The notes beneath the pieces were generated by a model. The model did no database searches and was not told the DNA's origin. It saw only the letters and a list, made by a program, of their open reading frames with translations. From assembly GCF_032884065.1 (NCBI RefSeq), contig NC_088866.1, forward strand, positions 61,854,435-61,918,434: a stretch of 64,000 bases of DNA. The letters run 5' to 3'. The first letter of the stretch is position 1, and every line of letters starts with the position of its first letter. Below, piece by piece: positions 37,001-49,000 of this stretch. The DNA is from Artemia franciscana (lineage: Eukaryota; Arthropoda; Branchiopoda; Anostraca; Artemiidae). A program made the position numbers and the translations under genes.

Positions 37001-40000
37001 AGGACGTCACGGCTGCAGCTCAGCTCCGACATGTCTGGCAAGGTTTCGGAGACGCCCTATGTGCCACCCCTGGCTCTGGAGGGTCTAAGGTAAGACATAT
37101 ATTATGCACACTGCTGTTACAAAAGAACATTTAGTGTAAAAACCAAAAATTAAACAAATGAATTTAGATGTATTTTTTTTACGCTTCAAATTTTGAATTT
37201 AGTTCAGAAAAACGACCAATTCTTTCAAATTAATTTTTGATAACACCTCAGATATTCAAATCTGGATTTCCCCGCATATGCAGCTGGTATGTGACTTTTA
37301 TTGTGAAAATTAGTTAAGGTATCTTCCTACCCAGGGTTTCAAGCTATGTTGAATAGTAAATGTAAAAAAATAAAACTTCAAGAACTAGCAAAAAAGAAAT
37401 CTTTAAAAGCATGTTTTTATTTTTTTCAGATTGTTAGGCATGGCAATATACGCGAACACTTACAAGAAACACTTCTCGATCTAATTCAGCGTGAAAGGAA
37501 ATCAGAGGTGGTTGATCGAATTGCCATTAGGTCAGCTTGCAGTATGCTAATCACTCTTGGTATTGGCTCTAGGCTGATTTACGAAGAAGACTTTGAGCGA
37601 CCTTTTTTACAACGCTCAGCTGCCTTTTTCAAAGTATGTATCAAAAATTCAATTTAATTGTTACTACTTACTCAAAAACAAATTAAGTTCGAAGTTCTAG
37701 AAAAAAAGCCGGAATATTTTTAAGGCTTTTTTTTGTTATTACAGGTTTCGCAGTTCTATTACAAATGATGATAAACCGTTAACCCTGGTAATTATATCGC
37801 TTCCTATTCTTGAGGTATTTATTATGTGCTCTCTTGAACGCCTGGAAAGGAAAATTTTCTGGATTACCCCTGCTGGGAAGCTATTCTGTGTGATAACGTA
37901 TTGTCGGATGAAACTCGTCTTCAAGTATCCTTGGCAGGGTGTACCCTGCACAAGGTAGTTCAACCGAGCTGTACTTTGGCGAGTCGATCATAAAGCCTTT
38001 GTACTGACCGGAAGGAGTTTCGATACCACCTCAGATGGAAGGTAATGCATACATTTGTAGAACTCCGACATAGACAATACTTAAAAACAATCGTGCATCG
38101 ACTTCACGGGTTGGCTACCAGAGTTGATAGAAATTGTTGCACCAAGTGCTCGGTTTCGGACATATTAAAAAGGAACAGTGTGCTTAGTTGGAGGACCAGC
38201 AAAGAAAGGACATGCATATTCCATGACTAATCTGATGTTTGACGTGGATAGTGTCCAAACGGGCGCGTCAGGGAGGGGGCTTTGAATCTTAGGGTGACTC
38301 CTAGCTTCTGAGAACAGAAGAATCTCACATTTGGTTGGAAAAATCTGGCTCTGCATAGAAGCTTACAGTTTTTTCAATTAATGGACATACAAAAGAGGGA
38401 GGAGAAATGAATTTTTTTTTTAATATAGGGAGAGACAAATTCATCGTGTTTTCAGCAAAATTGACCCCTTAAAAAGGTATTTTTTGAAATCTGCTAGGGA
38501 GCACAAGCCGTGTGATACTGAGCTTCTTTTTTTTTTCAACATCAATCGCCTAGATTTATGAGTTATTTGCTGCTCGCCAAGATTTGTTTAAAACTTTTAG
38601 ACTAAAAATGTGTAATTTTTTAGGTTCACGTAGGAAGTCAAAGCACGGCGTGTTTCTAGGTGACATTAATCGCATAGATTTATACTAGACTTACAAGCTA
38701 TAAGTTGCTCATTAAAAACTTGTATAAAGCTCTTAGATAAAGGACGGGTAACTTTTGAAGGTCACGTAGGAAGACAAAGCTCGGTGTTTTTCTAGGTAAC
38801 ATGAATTGCCTAGATTTTTACTAGATTTGCGAGTTATTAGCTGCTCATCAAAAATTTTTTTAAGCTATTAGACTAAAATTGGATAATTTTTAAGACCATT
38901 ATAATTAGTGATTTGTTACTCGACATTAATTGCCTATATTTAGAATTTTGAGTGATCTTTTTTAAAACGGTCAGTGTGTTTTTCACAAAAATTTTAAAAA
39001 TCTGTATAAAAAAAAATGTTTATGAAAAGCTGAAAAAAGTATTAAAAACCAGTTTTTATTTGTGAATAAACCCAAGATGGTTTTAAGGGGCAAAAGGGCC
39101 TTTTATGTTGGTGTAATTGGTAATTTAGCTGTTTTCGGGTGGATCTAAGGGGCAAAAGGGGTTTTATATTGGTGTAATAGATAATTTAGCTGTTTTCAGA
39201 TGGGTCTAAGGGGCAAGGTTGGTTTTATATTGGTGTAATTGATAATTTAGCTGTTTTCAGGTGGATCTAAGGGGCAAAAGGGGTTTTATATTGGTGGAAC
39301 TGGTAATTTAGCTGTTTTCAGATGGGTCTAAGGGGCAAATGGGGTTTTTATGTTGGTATAATTGGTAATTTAGCTGTTTTCACATTGGTCTAAGGGGCAA
39401 AAGGGGTTTTAATATTGATATAATTGGTAATTTAGCTGTTTTCAGATGGGTCTAAGGGGCAAAAGGGGTTTTAATATTGATATAATTAGTAATTTAGCTG
39501 TATTCAGATGGGTCTAAGGGGCAAAAGGGGTTTTATGTTGATGTAATTGGTAATTTAGCTGTTTTCAGGTGGATCTAAGGGGCAAAAGTGGTTTTATATT
39601 GGTGTAATTGGTAATTTAGCTGTTTTCAGGTGGATCTAAAAGGCAAAAGGGGTTTTATATTGATATAATTGGTAATTTAGCTGTTTCAGGTGGATGTAAG
39701 GGGCAAAAGGGGTTTTATATTGGTGTAATTGGTAATTTAGCTGTTTTCAGGTGGATCTAGGGGGCAAAAGGGGTTTTATATTGGTGTAATTGGTAATTTA
39801 GCTGTTTTCAGATGGGTCTAAGGGACAATGGGGGTTTTTATATTGGTTTAATTGGTAATATAGCTGTTTTCAGATCGGTCTAAGGGGCAAAAGGGTTTTT
39901 ATATTGGTGTAATTGGTAATTTAGCTGTTTTCAGATGGTTCTAAAGGACAAAAGGCGTTTTTATATTGGTGTAATTGGTAAGTTAGCTGTTTTCAGATGG

Positions 40001-43000
40001 GTCTAAGGGGCAAAAGGGGTTTTTATTGTGCTGTAATTGGTAGTTTATCTGTTTTCAGATGGGTCTAAGGGGCAAAAGGGGTTTTTATATTAGTGTTATT
40101 GGTAATTTAGCAGTTTTCAGATGTGTATAAGCGGCAAAAGGGGTTTTATATTGGTGTAATTGGTAATTTAGCTGTTTTCAGATGGGTCTAAGGGACAATG
40201 GGGGTTTTTATATTGGTTTAATTGGTAATTTAGCTGTTTTCAGATCGGTCTAAAGGGCAAAAGGGTTTTTATATTGGTGTAATTGGTAATTTAGCTGTTT
40301 TCAGATGGTTCTAAAGGACAAAAGGCTTTTTTATATTGGTGTAATTGGTAATTTAGCTTTTTTCAGATGGGTCTAAGGTGCAAAAGGGGTTTTTATTGTG
40401 GTGTAATTGGTAGTTTATCTGTTTTCAGATGGGTCTAAGGGGCAAAAGGGGTTTTTATATTAGTGTTATTGGTAATTTAGCTGTTTTCAGATGTGTATAA
40501 GCGGCAGAAGGGGTTTTTATGTTGGGGTAATTGGTACTTTAGCTGTTTTCAGAATGGTCTAAGTGGCAAAAGGTTTTTTTTTTATTGGTGGAAGTGGTAA
40601 TTTAGCTTTACGGAAATATCTTGAAGCCCACATGGAAAGGTCATACCAAGTTAAGCAAGTTACAAGACCCTAAAATGCTTTGTTTTCTTACCCTTAAAAT
40701 ATCCTTATAAAAATTGCTTTATATATCTATTACCAGAAGATCATACTTTGCTTGGTGAACTGGTATGTTGATTAAATATATTAACAAAGCAAGACGGATT
40801 AAATCTGATTCTATAATTTAAAAAATAAATACGATTATTTTTTTTAAACGCTTATAAGGTTAAATCTCTTGTGTATTGACCAATTTCATTTTATTGCTTA
40901 TACTTGTGGCTGCTGTAGTTGTTTTACTTTTTATTTCCTTTGAGTTTCTCTTTTTTTGGTAGATTATTTTGCTAGAACGATCAAAGATTTATCCAAGTTT
41001 AGATCCCTATTTAGAAATCTAAGTTAGTTCAATACTAGCCATTATATCATCGGACTTCATATTAAACAAGATCCAAGATGAGCATTTTCAGGCTCCCCAT
41101 ATTAGACAAATTATACATAACAGGTTGTTGTTAAATTACGAGTTGTTTTGGTTTGATAAAATCTGTCTGCTATTTCTAATCAAAGGTGGTAATTTTTAAA
41201 TTTAGGATTTCTCATTTCGCTTTCCAGGTAGCTCTTTTCGAAAATCTCAGATTAAATCAAGTCAAGTCCAAATAAAATAATTTTCGGTGTGTAGGCTCAA
41301 GAAATTAAAGTGTTGGTTGTAATTTTGTATGACTTGTGAAAGACTGTACAATTATTTTCCAACAAGAACGTATCCTGTATTTTTAATTTTTTTTTTTTTT
41401 TGGGGGGGGGGTGGGTTTTTCAAAGGAGGGAGTACGATTTTTTTACATAACCTGCTAAAAATTTGTTTATATGCGTATTTGTTAATTTTTTACTGGTCAG
41501 GGAAAATTTTTGGGGAAGGGAGGGGGATCAAACCCGATAACCCCTGCCCCCCTTCTGGATATAGCCTTGTTTTCCAATGGAGACTTTCGAATCTATTTTT
41601 GGCAATAAAGGAGGAAAATCAACCAAACCACATCCTGGTGGATTTTGGTCCATTATTTTACGGAAGAGAATCATGTGATTTTTGGGCACTTCTGCAACTG
41701 GTGAAATATCCTGATCCAAACTCAAACTTGAGCATTATTCAATAATTATATTATCTCTTAGCTATGTCGGGTGTCGGTATTTGGAAATCTAAAAGATGGA
41801 GCTGTCTCGTAATATGGCTAAATTCTTCAATTTATCAAGCTATTTGCTATAATTTCTATCTCAAGGCCACGGGAATAATTTTTACTTGTCTTCTAATTAT
41901 AAAAAGATAAATAATAAATAACCTTTTTCAAGGTAGCGTGAATGTAAGTTTCTATAGGATCTTGAAAACAAAGTAGAGCATAGAGTCTCGGCAAAATCTC
42001 AAAATCGCAAGGTTTGCTGCTTCATGTGGTTTCTATTCAGGCTTGCATCAGTGGAAAACATGGCTAGTTAAATATCTAATTTTGGTTGGCTAATTAAGGT
42101 AAAATATATGAACTGAGTTAAGAGACGTGTAGCACTTCGCTTTTTGTGGAGCTTTACCTCAGTGTTTGCCACTCAGCTTAACTTTTCCCCTTCTTCAAAA
42201 AAGTGTCATTCGTGATGTGTTAAAAATAAGATGTACAAGCTGAGTTTTGAAAAAAGAAAGTATATGCTTCCATAAAAAATACTTATGGAGATTAAATGTC
42301 TCGATTGGGCTAGCTGATGCGTAGTACTACTTTTTTTACGGAGCTTTACTCTATATTTCCCACTCAGCTTAACTTCCCCCCCTCTGAAAAGGTATTCTTC
42401 GTAGCGTGCTAAAAAAAGGATGAACGAGCCCAATTTTGAAAAAGGAAAGCATGAAAAATGATCGACTACCCTTGCACACGTTTAGCACTACACTTTTTAT
42501 GGAACTTTATTCAACATTTGCCACTCGGATTAACTTTTTGTCTCTCTGGAAAAGAGTTGTGCTAAAAAATACAAACTCAGTCTTGAAAAAAGAAAACATA
42601 TTGCTTCCATGATAAACCACTTATGGTGGTTAATGTATCTGTTCGGCTAGCAGACATATAGCACTACTTTTTTTGGAGGTTTATTCAACATTTGCCACTC
42701 AGGTTAATTTTTCTCTGTCTTCAAAAAGGTGACGTTCGCAATATGCAGAAAAAAAGCATGATTTTTTCTTACTTGAGTCAGTAGAAGCAAAATTTTGGGA
42801 AGCGTAATTATTTTGCCTCAATGAATAAGCACTTACGGAAGCTTTGTATGAAAAATAAAGAGACGTAAAGGGAAATGTCATTTATCTTATTTAATCTGCT
42901 TACTTACCTCTTTACAGGCAGAAGGCCAGAAGTTTCTTGCCGAGAACTCAGCAAGCGTTTATATAGCGAAGGTTGAACAGAGACTAAATGAAGAATCGGA

Positions 43001-46000
43001 GAGGGCCAATGTCTATTTGGATAGCTATACAGAGAAGAAAATCATCAAAGTTGTTGAGGAAGAGCTCATTAAGAAGCATATGAAAACAGTTGTTGAGGTA
43101 TCTTTAACTGTAGTCTAATTTTTCACACATAATTTCTAATAACTAGTCATCGTAAGTATAGTCATCATATGTCTGTTGATCAGAGAATAATTTTTACTGA
43201 CCAGTCATCGGTAGTATAATCATCATGGGTCTTTTGATTATTTCACAGATTTTACTGACTAGTCATCGTAAGTGTAGTCATCACATGTTTGTTAATCAGT
43301 ACATAATGTTTACTGAAAGTCATCGTAAGCATAGTCATCGTATGTCTGTTGATCAGTTGACTAGTCGTTGTGAGCATAGTCCTCATATGTTCGTTGATCA
43401 GTGCTTAATTTTTACCGACTAGTCATCGTAAGTATGATCATCTTATGTCTGTTAATGAATACACAATTTTTTACTGACCATTCACCTTAAGCATAGTCAT
43501 CATATGTCTGTTGGTTAGTACACAATTTTGACTAACCATTCATTGCGAGTATATTTATCATATGTTTGTTGATTAGTACATAATGTCTACTGACCAGTCA
43601 TCGTAAGTATAGTAGGTTGATCAGTACACAATTTTTACTGACCCGTCATCGTAAGCATAGTCATCATTTGTTTTTTTGATCAGCACAAAATTTTTACTGG
43701 CCAGTCATCATTATTATTTACGTCTGTATGTGTGAAGTTTCAGCATGAAACAGAGTGATGTCTTTTGGAACACTAAACTTTTCTCTTAAGAATCCGCTTC
43801 CAGTCTGTTTCATGCCATCATACTTGTTTTAATTGAGCTTCAGAGTACATAGCTGGATCAGAGGATTGCTTTGTTTTACGTAAATTACATATTAGATTAT
43901 GTTAGGTTAATCATTGAGAAGTGCCTGAGTCATCAAACGCCTTTTCTCCTCAGTTTTATAAATTATGAGCAAGCGTTTGATTCAACTGATGGACGAGCTT
44001 CGGGAAGGTCTTATCCTTTTTTGGTATACCAGATATATACATTAAAGCTATTAGTGCTATGTACGAGAATAGTATTGCTGCTAGGAGAATAACTCTCCTA
44101 GACTTGGATTATGCTGATGATTTTGAGCATCCTAGATGAAAATGTCAGCAAAATTAATGAGCTTTTAGAGGTTTTGCGAGTTCAGGGTGCAAGGATGTGT
44201 TTGAAAATTAATTTTAAGAACGAATAAGTGAAGATTAAATGGTTCCAATGGGTAATGAAAAGATTGATCAGGCGGAAAGCTTCATTTAACTCAGTAGTAT
44301 TATTAGTAAAGATGGTGGGAGCAGTGAAAATGTTAAAAGTAGAATAGCCAAGACTCGGGTGGTTGTTCACAGTTGAAAAAAGTTCGGAAAAAGAGGAAGA
44401 TATGTCTGCGAACCGAGATCAAAATATTGGAAGCTACTATGATGACAGTGACCAATTACAGTTCTGAAGCGTGGGGGCTCCGCCTAACAGAGGGGGATCT
44501 ATAAGATATTTTCCAGTGAAACATTCTAACTAACTGACCGTATCTCAAAGAGTAAGCTCTACTAAAAATGTGTTTCAATTTCCCTTCCTAGGGCTATAAT
44601 GAGTGAAAGGATGAGGTGGCTAGGACACATGTTGTGGATGAAGGATGACAGATTGCCGAGGATTGTCCTTTTTATACAATCCTAATAATGGCTTATGCCA
44701 GATTTGCCTCTCACTCATTCGGACTATCTGTTTTGGCTTTTAATACAATTAGCCAAGGCTTGATGCCCACAAACTACTTGATTTTAATTCATTACTTGAT
44801 TTTGACTCATTGATTTAATTCCGTTGATTTTGAATTAAAATCAAAAAGTTGTGGGCATCAAGCCATGGTTAATTGTAAAAAAGCCAAGACAGATGGTCCG
44901 AGTGAGTAAGAGGCAAATCTGGAATAAGCCTAATTATGATTATATAAAATTGGTGTCAGTCCATTTCTAGGGCCAAGTGAAAAGCTGGTTATTTCTGAAT
45001 TGGGTGGAAGGATTTCGTAAGGGAAGATTTAGGGTAGATTGGAACTTCTTGGGAGTTGTAAAAGGGAGGCTTTGAATAGATGGGGATGGAGGAGGAGTGT
45101 GCGTACTTGTGTCGGTTTCGGGGGGTTTAGTTCGGTAGTGAGCTATTAGTAGTAGTAGATTACATAACTTATGTACCTATTTTATGTTCGAACTGAAGAT
45201 TCTGTTCGAAAACTGTAGAACTTAAATGTATAATCTGCATGTTTCGATTGTTGTTTGGAAGCATAATGATGCTTAAGTAATGCTACCGTTTGGAAAGATT
45301 GCGGTGGAATAGGAAAGCACTGTTGTCTATTAGTACATTAGACTTTTCTGTTGAGAATCTGCCTGCAACCAGTCATGTTTCAGGAAATGTTTTGTTTTTG
45401 GTGACCAGCGGGGCAGAGAAATGGGAAAGGCATCGAACTTTGCTTTTAAAAGAAACTAGTTGCGTTGAACCTAGTAACGACAAGAAACCATCTCCAATAA
45501 ATTATCCAAGTAGTAAAATAAGAACGCTGGTCTAAATCCCTGGTGGAAAAAAGATTTTTTTTTTATTGTTTGTATCAAAGAGCATGGGGAACTTACAAGA
45601 GTGGGAACTAACGCTAGTGCCGACAAAAAAAGAAATCATCGTCATCTAGCGTTTGGTTTGCATTTTTTTTCATATAAAAATAAGAAAACTACTACTAACA
45701 ACTCACACCAGCAACAAGTTGCCTAAGGCCAACACAGCTACGCACGCTCCGGCTGTCTAGGTATACTGATAGAAATGTTCAGACGGTTAGGGCACGTTCG
45801 GTGGTTGAAGAATGAAAGAATAATAAGAATAATTAATTTACTTTGTGTAGTTGCAAAATTAATGGATTAATAAGTGTCCAATCTCAGTACCTGATAGAAA
45901 AACGAATGCAAAGTTTAAAAAAAAGCTTGAAGTTTCTAAATTTTAGATGGCGTTGATGTTTTTTAGACACTAGCGCCAGTTTTTAGCATTGTAAGTTACC

Positions 46001-49000
46001 CATACTCTTTGGTTTGTATGCCAGTGGTAGAACACTGATCTCCAATTTTTTAGATTAACTCGGGAAACTTGGATTAACTCAAGTTACATTGGCAGGTATT
46101 GGCAAGCTTGAAATACAAATGGTAGTAATAGTTGCCGAGACGAAACACGAAGATAAAATTGATTGAGGTTATCAGCAGGACTGTAAAGGAGGAATACCTC
46201 CCCGATCATTAGGTCCTGTGAAGTGTTGCAGCAGCTGTGACTCATGGGCCATATCTGAGGAGCGATTTAAGGGATTTAGTTTGTTGAGCTGACTTAGAAT
46301 TTTGTAAAGACACGGTAATAGTCCTAGTTGCTAATCTCTATCAAAGCGAATTGAGATGCAATAAATTATTCTTATGCATTTGGATGCTAAAAATGTTCCC
46401 CGTGAAACTCAGGTATGCAAGTGAGCACGGATGCGCGAAATTATAACTATAGCTGTTGATCAGGTTCTGTTGAATGTATTTTCGCACGCCTGCCTAGCCA
46501 TCAGGCTTACGAAAATACATTTTGATGCTTCAAAGTTATGTCTTCTAATCCCCAAAGGCATGGCAACTTTTTTTTACTTCCCAGAATTACTTTCCAGTTT
46601 CCTTGTGTGGAATTTGCGATGACAACATTCGAGGGATCCTTCCCTACACGTCAAAATCGGCACAAAGCCTCAAAAGGGAAATATTGGTAAATCTCTCTTG
46701 TTGGCTGACCTCAATCTTATTTGGCTGAGCGATGATAACCACTACTGTTGGATGTCCTGATAACAAGAATCTAGGAATCACTCCCATTTACATCCCTTAA
46801 AGGGTCAGACCTGATCCTGATCTCCAAAACAAGAATGGTTTTGAAGTATAGCTTTTATTTCCTACTAAGAATCGTTAAGAGTTAATAACCTCTTTTAGTA
46901 AATATTTTGATGACAGGAATTTTGGAACCGTCTCCTCCCACATAGGTCAAACCGGATGCAAACTCCCAAAATGCCCAAATAGGATACTTATTCTTACCTC
47001 CCATCAAGTTTGATTGAGATTTGATAAACGTTCCGCTAGATGTCGTGACTGCAGGATGTAGAAACCCTATCCCCGGTGATAAAAAAGGGTACGTCCCCCC
47101 CCCCAAAAAAAAAGGCACAAGCTAGGATACTTACTCCATCAACTGACCAAGCTGAGTTGAGCACCAATAACAATTTTTGCTACACGGTCTAACGGCAATA
47201 GTGTAATGGCCCCTCCTCTTTATTCGTAACAAAGGTGGATTCCAGCCCTAATCCGTAAGAAGTATAACTAGGATATTAGCTCATACTTCCCGCTAAGTTT
47301 AGCTAAGATTTAACAGTCCCTTTTGGAAAATATTATCATAATATGAATTTAAGGACCCTATCTTGTCACTTATGTCAAATCAGGTACCCTCAAAAAGAAC
47401 AGCTTGGACGCTTACTCTGATTTACCATTAAGTTTGGTAGAGATCTGACAATTTGTTGTGATAGATGTCTTAATGACAATCTCCCAGAGAGGATGAATTG
47501 CATCCAGACAACCACAAAGTCTAACTAAGGATGTTTCTCTTTCTTCTCAAAGAAGCCGATTGATATCCAATAACCTCTGTTACGAGATGCTTTGATGACA
47601 GGAATATTAGTATCTCCCAAAAAGGTCGCTTGCGGTAAAGATCCGAAAAGGCGTAACTAGGATACTAGCTCTTTTTCCGCAATATCTGCTTGAAACAATA
47701 CAATACTCCGCAATATCTGATTTCATGACAATAATAATTTATTGTGAAGGTTGATTACGTTCAAGCAATCAAATCCATATCTAGGGCGATTACATCTATA
47801 CTCATAATGAAGACAGAGGACATTAAATTGGAGATCCTTCCTCCCCGCAGATAGGTCGATCAGTCATGGACTCCTAGAAAGTGTAGCTAGAACACTATCG
47901 TTTACTTTCCACCACGTTTGATTTAGATCCGACAATCTCTTACCCCTCTCCCCCTGTGCTTTCCTTCTCATACATGGGCTGAGTGCTGACCCTCTTCACC
48001 CCAGTGAAAAAAGAATGGGGTATAGGTCCATATTGACTCATGTTTGGGCTATTGAGTAGGCCAATAACAATTGTCTATTTTTTTCTTTTTTTTAGAATTA
48101 CTCAGAAGCTTTTAAGTTTCACAAGGATTTTCTTCTTTGTTTCAGAATTGTATTTTAGGAATAAGTTTTGCTACAGACGGCTAATCACCGAAAAAAAAAA
48201 CTGTTCAAGCTGCAGTGTTGCTCCGTGATGTAATCACTCACTGTTAAATAACAAAGACTATTGGTAGTGGTGATGTTTGGAAATTTTAACAACTATTTCA
48301 TTCAGGTTTGCTGACTCACAAAGAAATTAAGTATTATAAAAAAAGGTTGGAGGGGTATTACTTTTTTTTCTTCTATCTTGAGACTATGCTGCTGAAAATA
48401 AAATGTCACATGTTTCACTTTCGTAAATAAGCATTTTTTCACTTTCCAAATTAGAATCTCAACAGGCTTAATTAATTACGGATTACTCATTCAGAGCTCT
48501 AAAAAGTCTCAGTCCTGAAACAAAATAAAAATAAAGAAATTTGCAGTTAAATAAGGGAAGTGTCATTTTTTGGATGTTTAATATATAATTTGTGCGAGTA
48601 CAATTTGAGGAGTACAGTCCATAAAGAAGAGGTCACGCTAGATTTCGCTGGGTGCTTCAAATGTCTCAAATTACATCCTTAGCTAAGAGCTGCGTTGTTT
48701 GCAGATTTACTCTGTTTGTCATTATGCTAGCAGTGAATCCTGCTGGACGACAGGAATATCGAAAAGAAAAAGCTGTGTATAATGTTTTGCGGAGATTGGA
48801 GAAAATCTTTTACCTCCCCCCCCCCCTCCATAATAAAATCGAAAGCATCATTCTGACTTCGTCAAAATTGTCGATGGATTTTACAACTCAATTCCCCATC
48901 GTGAAGCAAGAGAATGTAGACTTACAAAAGCCATAACTATATCACTATAACTAAACTTTGACCATAGTTATACAACTCTAGCTATAATATAACTTAAAGA

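Noticed and set aside
41329..41745. 138-residue frame in intron 4
   Set aside because: It begins in a T-run and G-run, has a homopolymer-encoded Phe/Gly stretch, and no conserved domain.
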